A DNA stretch of 64,000 nt, taken from assembly GCA_027449885.1 (NCBI GenBank), contig DAIDKS010000035.1, forward strand, positions 1 through 64,000. Direction: 5' to 3'. Below the pieces are notes generated by a model, which was not told the origin of the DNA, searched no databases, and saw only the letters and a list, made by a program, of their open reading frames with translations. Source of the stretch: Acidimicrobiaceae bacterium. GTDB lineage: Bacteria; Actinomycetota; Acidimicrobiia; Acidimicrobiales; RAAP-2. A program made the position numbers and the translations under genes. Every line of letters starts with the position of its first letter. Within the stretch, counting starts at the first letter, position 1. Below are positions 54,381 to 64,000 of the stretch, one piece after another.

Positions 54381-55205
54381 CTAGCCCTTGGGCGCGGTGG
54401 TGGTGGTCGTGCTCGTGGGTGACGTGGTCGAGGACGGCGATCCCGCGGTGGTCGAGGTCGTCGGGGACGTCGTCGTCGTCACGGGGGCCACCGTGGTCGT
54501 CGTCGACGGCGTCACGGCCGCCGCCACCATGGCGTCGACCGTCGCCTTCGGCGGAGCCGCCGGCGTCACGCCCGAGGGCAGGAAGCCGATCGTCACGCGG
54601 AGGTACTGGGAGAACTTGATGGTCGACGGGTCCGTCGTCAGCTTCGGAGCCTTCTGGCTCAGCGATGACCAGTAGGCGTAGGTGACCTGACCGACCTTGC
54701 CCGCGTACTTGGTCCGCGGAGCGCAGTGCTGGCCGTTGGTGAACGTCGTCGTCGAGGAGCCCTTGACTAGTGAGACCGGAACCGTCACCGACGTCGAACT
54801 GAGGGTGACCCCTCCGTACTCGCGCGCGAACTGCGACAGCGTCGCGTTGTTGCCGCTGTCGGCCGACGAGATCGGGCTCACCTTGATGACGCCGCCGCTC
54901 TGGACGATGAAGCCCTTGGCGACGGTCGGGTCGGGTGACAGGCTGGGCAGGAAGGCGCCGCAGTCGTCGACCGCCAACGCGGCGTACCACGTCGTGCCCA
55001 CCGCCGGCGGCGTCGCGCTGGTGCCGGGACTCGGGTTCTGGTACTCGTAGCGCGAGTACACCACGGACGCGAGGCCGAGGATCACGATCACGACGAGGGC
55101 CGCGTAGAAGTTGGACGGACGCGTCCGTCGGTACGTCCGTCCACCGCCCGACGCGCCGACGCGACTGACCCACTTGCCCGAGGTGCTTTTCGCCACGGGT
55201 GCCAC
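54381..55205 (-). CDS. Membrane-anchored protein with Thr-rich tail, unknown function
   Basis: A 274-aa protein with one N-terminal helix (FYAALVVIVILGLASVVYS, about 33-51) after a basic cytoplasmic stretch. An extracytoplasmic domain with two Cys (DDCGAF and QHCAPR) follows, then a tail of almost only Thr, Ser, Pro and Ala (from about 232), probably glycosylated or wall-spanning. Not recognised beyond that; it loosely recalls DUF3105 anchors. GTG 55205 and GTG 55196 are both possible. Three bp separate it from manC, suggesting co-transcription. Confidence 0.65.
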   Translation of the reverse strand: MAPVAKSTSGKWVSRVGASGGGRTYRRTRPSNFYAALVVIVILGLASVVYSRYEYQNPSPGTSATPPAVGTTWYAALAVDDCGAFLPSLSPDPTVAKGFIVQSGGVIKVSPISSADSGNNATLSQFAREYGGVTLSSTSVTVPVSLVKGSSTTTFTNGQHCAPRTKYAGKVGQVTYAYWSSLSQKAPKLTTDPSTIKFSQYLRVTIGFLPSGVTPAAPPKATVDAMVAAAVTPSTTTTVAPVTTTTSPTTSTTAGSPSSTTSPTSTTTTTAPKG

Positions 55206-55211
55206 GCTACT

Positions 55212-55237
55212 AAAAATCGGCTCTCCGCCCGCGCGGG
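55212..55237 (-). terminator. Possible terminator after the UAA tRNA
   Basis: Downstream of the tRNA on the minus strand a CCCGCGCGGG palindrome and a short CGG/CCG stem are followed by TTTTT (55216-55212). The T run lies only a few bases before the next gene, so it may equally be part of that gene's promoter. Confidence 0.3.
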
Positions 55238-55311
55238 TGGGGGCGGAGGGATTCGAACCCTCACTACGGGCGGTTTAAGCGCCCCGCCTCTGCCAGTTGG
55301 GCTACGCCCCC
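55238..55311 (-). tRNA. tRNA with anticodon UAA (Leu, UUA codon), class I variable loop
   Basis: A 74-nt cloverleaf. Seen: a 7-bp acceptor stem (GGGGGCG with CGCCCCC, all pairs G-C); a D arm with three sure pairs and one bulge or mismatch; anticodon stem GGGCG/CGCCC with loop CTTAAAC, anticodon TAA (55277-55275); T arm GAGGG/CCCTC with loop TTCGAAT; discriminator A; no CCA encoded (next bases CCC). The variable loop is only five bases (GTAGT). Ordinary leucine tRNAs have a long variable arm, so charging by LeuRS is not certain. Confidence 0.85.
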
Positions 55312-55382
55312 GCGCGCGGTGGTTCCCGCCACGGTAACGCAGGCCGGCCCGGGGGTGCCTCAGGTCGCGGGGCCCCCTTCAC

Positions 55383-55388
55383 TAGGCT
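55383..55388 (+). promoter_or_regulatory. -10 element for the NlpC/P60 gene, leaderless
   Basis: TAGGCT six bases before GTG 55395. Confidence 0.45.
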
Positions 55389-55394
55389 GAGCGA

Positions 55395-56567
55395 GTGGAT
55401 CTCCGGCGTCGTCGGGGCGGGCTCAGGTCCGCGGGGGCTGTCGTGTCGCTCCTGGTCGTGGCGGCCCTGGTCGTGCCGATACCGTCGGCGGGAGCGGCGG
55501 GGACGATCGCCCAGACCCGGGCCGAGATCGCACGGCTCTCCTCCGAGTTGGCCGCCCAGCAGCGCTTCGCCGAGACGACGGCCAACGCCTACGACGCCGC
55601 GAAGGTCGACCTGGCCAACATCACGGTCAACATCAAGCGCCTCGAGCGGCACGAGACGACCCTGCGGGGCCAGCTGCACGTGACGACCCACCGACTGGTC
55701 GTCGACGTCGTCCGGGCCTACGTGCTCGGCGCGGCCGACGCCCAGGTCCTCTCGCTCTTCAACCAGTCCGTCACCTCGAGCGACGCGCGCCGCATCTACC
55801 AGGACCAGGCGATCGGTGACATCGCCGCCGTCCACGACGCCTACTCGCGTCAGAAGAAGACCCTCGACGCGACCCTCTCGGCCGTCGCCGCGCAGCGGGC
55901 CCAGGCGGCCCAGCAGACGGTCACGATGCAGTCGCTGCTCGCCCAGAACCAGCGCAACGAGGCCGCGACCCAGGCCACCCTGACCTCGGTGACCGCCACC
56001 TTGCGCACGCAGATCATCGCCTACGAGATCCAGGTCGGGGTGGCGGCCGCGAAGGCCGGCAACACCTCGGGCGAGCAGCAGGCCGTGGCCGCGGCCGCCT
56101 CGGTCGGGGGTCAGAGCGCCGCCAACCAGGTGCTCTCCGCGATCCAGGCCGCGGTGCCCCCGGTCTTCAGCGGCTCGAGCGCGGGATCGGCGGCCGGGCT
56201 CCTCGCCGTGAAGGCCGCCGAATCCCAGATCGGGGTGCCCTACGTCTGGGGTGGCGAGACGCCCGGGCAGGGCTTCGACTGCTCGGGACTGGTCCAGTGG
56301 GCCTGGGCCCAAGCCGGATTCAAGATTCCGCGCACGACCGAGACGCAGTACCCGGCACTGCGCCACGTCCCGCTCAACGCCCTGCAGCCGGGCGACCTGC
56401 TCTTCTACTACAACCTGGACGGCGACCACCTGATCGATCACGTCGTCATGTACGTGGGCAGTGGGCCCTGGGGCAAGAGCACGATCATCGCCGCGGCGAG
56501 CTCGGGCACGAGGATCAGCTTCGCCCCCATCTTCACCTTTGGGCTCGTCGGTGCCGCCCGCCCCTGA
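55395..56567 (+). CDS. Secreted NlpC/P60 peptidoglycan endopeptidase with coiled coil
   Basis: A 390-aa exported cell-wall hydrolase of RipA-like layout. Seen: a signal peptide (RRRRGGLRSAGAVVSLLVV, cut near 34), a long alpha-helical coiled coil (about 40-235) rich in Gln and Ala, a small linker, and a C-terminal NlpC/P60 domain (about 270-390) with catalytic C296 in FDCSGLVQWAW and H349 in DHVVMYVG. It should cut the D-Glu/DAP bond of stem peptides, with the coiled coil likely used for regulation by divisome partners. It overlaps the next GT2 start by 17 bp. Confidence 0.9.
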   Translation: MDLRRRRGGLRSAGAVVSLLVVAALVVPIPSAGAAGTIAQTRAEIARLSSELAAQQRFAETTANAYDAAKVDLANITVNIKRLERHETTLRGQLHVTTHRLVVDVVRAYVLGAADAQVLSLFNQSVTSSDARRIYQDQAIGDIAAVHDAYSRQKKTLDATLSAVAAQRAQAAQQTVTMQSLLAQNQRNEAATQATLTSVTATLRTQIIAYEIQVGVAAAKAGNTSGEQQAVAAAASVGGQSAANQVLSAIQAAVPPVFSGSSAGSAAGLLAVKAAESQIGVPYVWGGETPGQGFDCSGLVQWAWAQAGFKIPRTTETQYPALRHVPLNALQPGDLLFYYNLDGDHLIDHVVMYVGSGPWGKSTIIAAASSGTRISFAPIFTFGLVGAARP

Positions 56568-57501
56568 TCCCGCGTCGCCCGACGTCAGCCTCGTCGTCCC
56601 CGCCTTCAACGAGGCGGGGCGGCTGGCTGCGGGCTACGCCCGCCTGGCCCCGGTGCTCGCCGCGTGGGATGCCGTCGTCGAGCTGATCGTCGTCGACGAC
56701 GGGTCGAGCGACCGCACCGGGGTCGTCGCCGCCGAGGTCATCGCCGACGTGGTCCCTCACCTCATCGTTCGCCACGACCGCAATCGCGGCAAGGGCGCCG
56801 CGGTGCGAACGGGGATCGCCGTGGCCCGCGGGGCGCGCGTCATCGTGGCCGACGCCGACATGGCGATCGACCCCCACCACTTCCCCGCGATGGCCGCGGC
56901 CCTCGATCGCGCCGATCTCGTCCCGGGGTCGCGGGCCCTCGACGGTCACGTCCGCTATCGCCACCCCACGCGCACCGTCGCGGGACGCGTCTTCAACCGC
57001 GTGGTCCGCCACTACAGCGGGGTGGCCCTGGGCGACACCCAGTGCGGCGCCAAGGCCTACCGACTCGGCCCGGCGCGCGCGATCGCCCTACTCGCCCGGA
57101 TCGACGGGTTCGCCTTCGACGCCGAGTTCCTGTACCTGGCCCGCGAGCTGGGGCTCTCGATCGCACCCTTCCCGGTCACCTGGACCGACGTGGCGGGCTC
57201 GTCGGTGCACCTCGGGTCGGGCACCCGCGCGATGATCGTCGATCTGCGCACCATCGGTCGCTCCCGTGTGGAGAACCCCGTCGTCGCCCTCGCGGCGCGC
57301 ACCGACCTCGCGACCGTTCGCGACGCGGCGCGCGCCCACCGCGTCGTCGGCGCGGTCCTCGCCCGGGGTGCCGACGAGGACCTACTCGTGCTGTCGCGCG
57401 ACGACGCCGTCGCCGGCGCCGGTCTGGCCGCCACCCTCGGCGGGCGGCTGCGCGTCGCCGGGCTCGACGAGCTGCGCGGACGCGCCTTCGACGCCGTCTG
57501 A
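56551..57501 (+). CDS. Family 2 glycosyltransferase, dolichyl-phosphate glucosyl/mannosyltransferase-like
   Basis: A 316-aa GT2 similar to enzymes that load a sugar onto polyprenyl phosphate. Seen: VSLVVPAFNEAGRLAAGY at the start, VDDGSSDRT, NRGKGAAVRTGI, metal-binding ADADMA, TQCGAKAYRLGPARAI and FDAEFLYLARELG. There are no C-terminal transmembrane helices. Instead an extra region of about 90 residues follows whose role is unknown. It would feed sugar donors to the GT-C-like membrane transferases of the window. GTG 56551 overlaps the NlpC/P60 gene. Confidence 0.85.
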   Translation: MPPAPDPASPDVSLVVPAFNEAGRLAAGYARLAPVLAAWDAVVELIVVDDGSSDRTGVVAAEVIADVVPHLIVRHDRNRGKGAAVRTGIAVARGARVIVADADMAIDPHHFPAMAAALDRADLVPGSRALDGHVRYRHPTRTVAGRVFNRVVRHYSGVALGDTQCGAKAYRLGPARAIALLARIDGFAFDAEFLYLARELGLSIAPFPVTWTDVAGSSVHLGSGTRAMIVDLRTIGRSRVENPVVALAARTDLATVRDAARAHRVVGAVLARGADEDLLVLSRDDAVAGAGLAATLGGRLRVAGLDELRGRAFDAV

Positions 57502-58125
57502 TCAGTCGCGGGGCAGGAGCCAGCCCGCGACGAGCTCGGGGGCCCGGTCGGACCACTCCTCCGCGGTGATCGCGTAGCGGGCGTGGTCCTCCCACGCCCC
57601 GTCGATCTCGAGGTACCGCTCGGCGACGCCCTCGAAGCGCAGCCCGAGCTTCTCCACCACCCGTCGTGAGGCGTGATTGCGGGGAATGATGTTGATCTCG
57701 ACGCGGTGGAGCCGCAACGTCTCGAACGCGTACTGCAGCGTCACCACGACCGACTCGGGCATCAGCCCGCGACCGGCCACGGCCTCGTCGATCCAGTAGC
57801 CGATGAAGGCCGACTGGAGCGGGCCCCGCTGGATCGACGAGAGCGTGAGCTCGCCCACGAAGCGCCCGTCGTAGAAGATCCCGAATCCGTAGCCCGACCC
57901 GATCTGGCGCTCGCGCTCGCGGATGGCGCAGCGCGCGGCGAAGCTGCGACGGTCCTCGGGCAGGTAGCCGGCGTTGGCCGGTCGCGGCTCCCACTTCACG
58001 AGCCAGTCGTGGCACCGGACGCGGACGTCGAGCCACCCCTCGTAGTCGTCGTCCGCGAGGGTGCGCAGGATCACGCGACGACCGTGCAGGGTGACCGGGA
58101 CGTAGCCCACGCCACGCGCGCTCAC
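57502..58125 (-). CDS. GNAT acetyltransferase, RimJ/RimL type
   Basis: A 207-aa GNAT N-acetyltransferase resembling those acting on ribosomal-protein or other N-termini. Seen: VTLHGRRVILRTLADDDYEGW at the start, FVGELTLSSIQRGPLQSAFIGYWIDEAVAGRGL (acetyl-CoA-binding strand and loop) and RVEINIIPRNHASRRVVEKLGLRFEG. All family motifs are present. The target protein or small molecule is unknown. GTG overlaps the upstream DUF501-Ppx gene as GTGA, so it rides on that operon. Confidence 0.9.
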   Translation of the reverse strand: MSARGVGYVPVTLHGRRVILRTLADDDYEGWLDVRVRCHDWLVKWEPRPANAGYLPEDRRSFAARCAIRERERQIGSGYGFGIFYDGRFVGELTLSSIQRGPLQSAFIGYWIDEAVAGRGLMPESVVVTLQYAFETLRLHRVEINIIPRNHASRRVVEKLGLRFEGVAERYLEIDGAWEDHARYAITAEEWSDRAPELVAGWLLPRD

Positions 58126-59548
58126 GAGTCGACTCCCACGACCTCCATCGTGTCAGGCTGGTGGACCCCCCGCAGCCACGCGACCGTTCCGTCGAGGATG
58201 TCGGCCTCCGAGGCGATCACCTCGCTCGCCCCGAGGCGCTCGAGGACCGCGTCGAGCACGAGGAGTCCGGCGACGAGGACGTCCTCCCGACCCGGCACCA
58301 TGCCCGCGAGGGCGAGCCGCTCGACCGGGGCGAGAGCGGCGAGCCGGTCCGCCCACGCGCGCACGGTGTCGCGGGTGAGGATCCGGTGGTGGATGGCCGC
58401 CCGGTCGTAGTCCGACCGTCCGGCGTCGAGTTGGGCCAGGGTCGCGACCGTTCCCGCGAGCCCGACGACGCGCAGCGGCCCGGAGTACGCGGCCAGTTCG
58501 GGCAGGGCGGCCATCGCGGCCTCGAGCTCGCGCGCGATCATGGCGTCCGCCCGGTCGCGGCTCTCGCGCGTGGGCGACGCCCCGAGGGCCCTCTCGGTCA
58601 CGCGCACGCAGCCCAGCTGCATCGAGTGGCCGAGGAGCCGCCCCCCGAGGCGCGTGGCGATCTCGGTGCTCCCTCCGCCCACGTCCACGATCACGGTCGG
58701 ACGCGGATCGTCCGCCAGGTCGGCCGTCGCCCCCGCGTAGCTGAGCGCGGCCTCGTCGCGACCCGTGATGACGCGCACGTCGAATCCGGTGCGGCGGGCC
58801 GCGTCCTCGAGGAACTCCTCACGGTTCGCCGCGTCGCGGACGGCCGCCGTCGCCACGACGAGCCCCCGGTCGACGCCGGCGCCGCGCGCGAGGTCGGCGT
58901 AGAGGTCGAGGACGTGAGCCACCCGCGCGAGGGCGTCGGGCGCCAGCCGCCCCCGGGCGTCGACCCCTTCGCCGAGCCGCGTGATGCGCATCTCGCGCCG
59001 CGGCTCGCCGTCGCGCGCGTCGACCAGCAGGCGCGTCGAGTTCGATCCGCAGTCGATCACCGCCACCGTGTCGTCGGACTCGCCCGCCGTCCACGGTGGG
59101 ACGGCGACCCGTCGGGCCACGAGGGCGCCTACCGGGTCGTCCGCGCCCACGAGGAAGTTGGCGAGGTGCGCGTGGAGGCACTTGACACCACGCCGCGTCC
59201 CACCGACGCCTCCCGTGGGGGCCGGGCCCGGACGCCGCCCCCCTCGTGCGTCGCGGCGTCGGGCGTACAGACGGTGGGTTCGCTCCAGGGCGTCCGGGTC
59301 GACCATCTCCTCGAAGCGGTGCACCCCCCCGCCCCCTTCGAGGCGGCTGACGTCCTCGACGAGGGCGCGGTCGACCAGCCAGTAGAGGGTGGGCATCGGC
59401 GTCCCGTCCCGCAGGAAGGGGGCGTTCTCGATGACCATCGGCGTCCCGTTGCGCCCTCGCGCGACGACCCAGAAGTCACCCTCGAGAGGGCGGCCGACCG
59501 CCGCCTCGACGCGCGCCCGGTCCTCCGCGGAGGGCTCGTGACGGGGGC

Positions 59549-59552
<4 letters not shown>
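58122..59552 (-). CDS. ppx: DUF501 - exopolyphosphatase (Ppx/GppA) fusion
   Basis: A 476-aa protein with two parts that in most actinobacteria are separate neighbouring genes. Residues 1-150: a DUF501 domain (GRPLEGDFWVVARG, then GTPMPTLYWLVD and CLHAHLANFLVG). Residues 163-476: a Ppx/GppA phosphatase with IDCGSNSTRLLV (167-178), the P-loop-like VIVDVGGGSTEIA and the GTVATLAQL block, hydrolysing polyphosphate or pppGpp. The frame is continuous, with no stop or shift between the parts. TTG start overlapping the ftsB stop (TTGA). It is upstream of GNAT in the mfd-eno cluster. Confidence 0.88.
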
Positions 59553-61334
<1,782 letters not shown>

Positions 61335-62681
61335 TCAGCGGACCTGCTCGACCTCCTCGATCGCCGCCTTCAGGGCGAGCGCTCGCGCGCGCACGGCTCC
61401 CTCGAGGTCGACGTCGGCGAGAGCCGCCGCCCGGGCGAGGGCGTCGGCCAGTCGCGACCACGCGGCGTCGTCCCCGTCCCGATCGCCGCCGATCTCCGCG
61501 AGGGCCCCGCGCGCGGCGGTGAGTGCGTGATCGAGGTCGAGGTCGACGACGTCGAGCGAACGGCCGTGGCGAAGGAGCTTCGCGTAGAGCGTGAGGCCCG
61601 GCAACTGCAGCGGCACGCCCTCGGTCGCCGAGCGGCGTCCCTTCTCGGCCTGCTTGAGGACCTCCCAGCGCGCGGCCACCTCCTCGGCGCCCGCGACCCG
61701 GACGCCGGCGAAGACGTGAGGGTGGCGTCCGATCAGCTTGGCGCGCTGCGCCTCGATGATCGAGCGCAGGTCGAAGCGCCCCATCTCGTCCCCGAGCTCC
61801 GCGTGGAAGACCACCTGCAAGAGGAGATCGCCCAACTCCTCTTCGACGTGGGCGACGGTCACCGCGTCGGGCGTGGGCTCCTCGCGGACCAGCGTCTCGA
61901 GAGCGTCGAGGGCCTCGTAGGACTCCTCGACGAGGTGGCGGAGCAGCGAGTCGTGGGTCTGCTCGACGTCCCACGGGCACTCGCGGCGCAGCCGCCGCAT
62001 CAGGTCGACGATCTCCCGGGCCGCGACGCCCACGTCGCGCACCTCGTCGATCCACAAGGAGGTGAGGTGATCGGCCGGGAAGGTCGCCAGCTCGCGGGCG
62101 GCGCGCACCTCGACGACCGCGTCGTCGAGGCCCAGGTGGTGCAGGATCGTGACCATGGTGGCGGGATCGAGGCGATCGGCCACGTCGGCCAGGATCTCCG
62201 GGCGGTAGGTCTGCAGGACGAGCAGGGGACCCGGTCCCGCCAGCCCGTCGGCCGGCCCGAGCGCGTCGACGACCCGCAGCCCGACGGACATGGGGTCGCG
62301 ACCCAGGGCGGCGCACGCGACGTCGATGACCGAGACGGCCGGCTCCACGACGAGCGTCACGTCGCGCTCGCGCAAGATCTCGACCGTCCGCTCGGCGACG
62401 AGGGGCGAGCCGGGAACCGCGTAGACGACCTCGCCACCTACCGACGTCGAGGCCAATCGCACCAGGTCGTCGGCGATCGATCGATAGAGGTCGTCGAAGC
62501 TCTCGGCACTCTCGTAGAGGTCGTCGTAGCTCCCGACGTTCGCGAAGGGCTCCGCCGCCGGGTGATGCCTCGTCCGCAGGCGCGCCACGGGGGCGTTCGC
62601 GAGCAACGCGGTCGCGTGTTGGGTCATCAGTCCGGCCCCCGCGGGGCCGAGCCCCACGACACGGACGGTGGGCCGGATCAC
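61335..62681 (-). CDS. mazG: MazG nucleotide pyrophosphohydrolase with N-terminal tetrapyrrole-methylase-like domain
   Basis: A 448-aa house-cleaning enzyme hydrolysing (d)NTPs. Seen: a YabN-like tetrapyrrole methylase domain (1 to about 215; VRVVGLGPAGAGLMTQHA and VVYAVPGSPLVAERTV). A MazG domain follows (about 235-370; CPWDVEQTHDSLLRHLVEE, then EEELGDLLLQVVFH, giving the four acidic metal ligands) and a half-length C-terminal repeat. The N-terminal methylase domain is usual in Firmicutes and some actinobacteria; its activity is unknown. GTG 62681 overlaps the upstream stop by 4 bp. Confidence 0.93.
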   Translation of the reverse strand: MIRPTVRVVGLGPAGAGLMTQHATALLANAPVARLRTRHHPAAEPFANVGSYDDLYESAESFDDLYRSIADDLVRLASTSVGGEVVYAVPGSPLVAERTVEILRERDVTLVVEPAVSVIDVACAALGRDPMSVGLRVVDALGPADGLAGPGPLLVLQTYRPEILADVADRLDPATMVTILHHLGLDDAVVEVRAARELATFPADHLTSLWIDEVRDVGVAAREIVDLMRRLRRECPWDVEQTHDSLLRHLVEESYEALDALETLVREEPTPDAVTVAHVEEELGDLLLQVVFHAELGDEMGRFDLRSIIEAQRAKLIGRHPHVFAGVRVAGAEEVAARWEVLKQAEKGRRSATEGVPLQLPGLTLYAKLLRHGRSLDVVDLDLDHALTAARGALAEIGGDRDGDDAAWSRLADALARAAALADVDLEGAVRARALALKAAIEEVEQVR

Positions 62682-63760
62682 CGGTACGAGAGCGAGCCCG
62701 CCGTGCTCAGAGTCGTGGCGCTCGCGACGTCGCCCGCCGAGGGCAGCGCCGCGCTACCGACCACCGGGCCGGTGCTGGCCAGGCCCCAGCGGCCGAAGGC
62801 GGGGTCGACCCGCACGGCGGCGCGGTAGAGGATGCCGTCACGCACCGTCGAGGCCGCGCTGGCGTTGTAGGTCCGCACGTCGTTGAGCACGGCGGGCTCG
62901 GCCGTGGCGAAAGGGGTCGTCGTGCGCTGGGTCACGGCCACGTAGAGGGCGTAGATGGAACCACCGAGGTTCACCTGTCCGGGTGTCGTGGGGAACGTGT
63001 CGAGCGCCAGATTGGCGACGTCGGCCCGGACGCTCCCGTAGGAGCTCGAGGTCGGCGAGTAGCAGCCGTAGGCTCCCCCCTTTGCCCCCGAGGGATCGAG
63101 GGAGTACTTCTTCGCCAGCTGGGCGACCGAGAGTCCCGCGGCCTGGGACGCGTGGAAGGCGTTCACCTGCGACGGGTTGACGAGGGCCACCGAGATGCAC
63201 AGGGTGTCGTAGCTCGCCCGGTGGCTCGCGTAGTAGGCCTGCAGCGACGCGGTCGTGAGCGGGATCGTCGAGTTCAGCTTCGAGATCAGGTACAGGGACG
63301 ACGCCTGCGACTGCAGCTCGAAGGACCGCATCGCCGACGGCATCGCCGCGAGGGCCTGAGCGGCACTACCGGGGCAGGACAGGTGATTGGCCTGGGCGGC
63401 CTGCGTGAGCTCCTGCTCGAGCGAGGTCTGCGCCGAGGCGAGGTTGCCGCTCGGGACGTGGTGCAGGGTCGTCGCCACGTAGCGCTCGATCGCGAGCCCC
63501 TGGACCCGCATGTTCAGCCACGCGGCGGCGCCCGAGGCCGCCATGGTCCCCCCACCCGCTCCGGCGCTGTAGCTCGCGGGCGAGGCGGCGGTCAGATAGC
63601 ACTGCAGGACGGGCGAGGTCTGGATGGCGGCGAGCTCGGCCGCGACCTCGCCCTGGGAGACCGGGCTTCCCGACACCTCCAGGGCGTGTGAGACCGAGGC
63701 CCGGCCGATCACGACGGCGAGGACGAGGGCGAGGATGAGGGCCAGGGAGACACGACGCAC
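62678..63760 (-). CDS. Secreted SurA/parvulin-like protein
   Basis: A 360-aa exported protein with a signal peptide (MRRVSLALILALVLAVVIG). A SurA-type N-terminal chaperone region follows (EVSGSPVSQGEVAAELAAIQTSP, the usual start of such domains), then a parvulin-like PPIase segment (about 185-265; TLCISVALV, LAKKYSLDPSGAKGGAYGC). Four Cys suggest disulphides. It probably assists folding of exported proteins. Position between mfd and mazG is typical. GTG 63760 is six bases after TAGCAT. Confidence 0.75.
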   Translation of the reverse strand: MRRVSLALILALVLAVVIGRASVSHALEVSGSPVSQGEVAAELAAIQTSPVLQCYLTAASPASYSAGAGGGTMAASGAAAWLNMRVQGLAIERYVATTLHHVPSGNLASAQTSLEQELTQAAQANHLSCPGSAAQALAAMPSAMRSFELQSQASSLYLISKLNSTIPLTTASLQAYYASHRASYDTLCISVALVNPSQVNAFHASQAAGLSVAQLAKKYSLDPSGAKGGAYGCYSPTSSSYGSVRADVANLALDTFPTTPGQVNLGGSIYALYVAVTQRTTTPFATAEPAVLNDVRTYNASAASTVRDGILYRAAVRVDPAFGRWGLASTGPVVGSAALPSAGDVASATTLSTAGSLSYR

Positions 63761-63766
63761 GGCGCA

Positions 63767-63772
63767 ATGCTA
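63767..63772 (-). promoter_or_regulatory. -10 element for the SurA-like gene, leaderless
   Basis: TAGCAT on the minus strand, six bases before GTG 63760. Confidence 0.45.
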
Positions 63773-63780
63773 CCGAAGGG

Positions 63781-64000
63781 TCAGGCGGCGTCCGGGAGCA
63801 GGTCCTCCAGCAGTGCCACGAGGTTCGCCGCGCTGGCCCGGGACGGGTCGAGCTCGAGACGCAGCTCGTGCGTCGCCTCGTCGTAGGCGCGCGACCCGTA
63901 GGTGCGGCGCAGTCGCATCTGCTGGCTCAACGAGAGGGTCACCGGAGTGATGCGCGCGACGGGTTTGGTGCGCAGTCCCGGGCGGGGCGGCTGGACGACG
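63781..64000 (-). CDS. mfd: Transcription-repair coupling factor Mfd, C-terminal end (partial)
   Basis: The last 72 residues of a leftward gene that starts beyond the window. The reading ends TGA at 63781-63783. Seen: TKPVARITPVTLSLSQQMRLRR and a closing LVALLEDLLPDAA, which resemble the end of the C-terminal TRCF domain of Mfd. The call rests partly on synteny, since mfd precedes mazG and eno in many actinobacteria. The helicase domains are outside the window. Twenty bp separate it from the SurA-like gene. Confidence 0.7.
   Translation of the reverse strand, partial: VVQPPRPGLRTKPVARITPVTLSLSQQMRLRRTYGSRAYDEATHELRLELDPSRASAANLVALLEDLLPDAA

Overview
The window is G+C-rich (about 70 % by eye), densely packed chromosomal DNA of an actinomycete. 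Many start codons are GTG and neighbouring genes often overlap by 4 bp (GTGA/ATGA). Three things point to Actinomycetota, and by inference to the class Acidimicrobiia: the gene order mfd - SurA-like - mazG - eno - ftsB - DUF501/ppx; the F420 genes cofD and cofE next to mannose-nucleotide genes; and a DUF5719 protein beside a giant GT2 membrane protein. No plasmid, phage, insertion sequence or CRISPR array was recognised. At least a dozen genes have a TANNNT hexamer 6-8 nt before the start codon, the layout of leaderless transcripts.

Region by region. 1-9.1 kb: a kinase-like gene, a PAC2 protein, leuS with a YgjP-type peptidase, an alpha/beta hydrolase, and an AldB-type aldehyde dehydrogenase with its DUF779 partner facing a GAF-domain regulator. 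9.2-12.7 kb: tRNA-Ala(GGC), a HicB antitoxin with only a stump of hicA, a phosphoribosyltransferase, and a flavoprotein and a secreted propeller protein sharing a palindromic operator. 12.7-20.3 kb: a CarH/LitR-like adenosylcobalamin regulator with an SRPBCC protein, an unknown secreted protein, a CFA synthase - DUF1365 - FAD amine oxidase operon and an SDR. The two divergent promoters of this region share an identical 13-bp site, so it reads as one light/B12-controlled membrane-lipid regulon. 20.3-24.6 kb: DUF6295, dienelactone hydrolase, aldo/keto reductase, SDR, and a PHS-type MFS transporter behind four tandem 11-bp PHO-box repeats.

25-31.6 kb: a two-domain GT2, a YfhO-like membrane protein, a small secreted protein, a CapA-type enzyme cut by an in-frame amber codon, and a phosphodiester glycosidase. 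31.7-35.2 kb: a PPK2 kinase, an F420-type LLM oxidoreductase, an archaeal-type riboflavin synthase and a thiolase. 35.2-54.4 kb: a mannose/polysaccharide locus (Trm112, phosphomannomutase, giant membrane proteins, DUF5719, epimerase, three GT4-like enzymes, mannose-1-phosphate guanylyltransferase) with ftsH, a CPBP protease and cofD-cofE inside it. 54.4-64 kb: a Thr-rich membrane protein, a tRNA with anticodon UAA but a class I variable loop, an NlpC/P60 hydrolase, a GT2, a GNAT, a DUF501-Ppx fusion, ftsB, eno, mazG, a SurA-like protein and the 3' end of mfd.

How the genes fit together: PPK2, exopolyphosphatase and the PHO-boxed transporter form a phosphate/polyphosphate theme. Riboflavin synthase, cofD/cofE and the LLM enzyme form a flavin/deazaflavin theme. 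The mannose genes supply GDP-mannose to the many glycosyltransferases of the envelope locus. The most interesting items are the B12-photoreceptor-like regulon, the UAA tRNA (only one in-frame TTA codon was found in the window), the PHO box and the archaeal-type riboflavin synthase.
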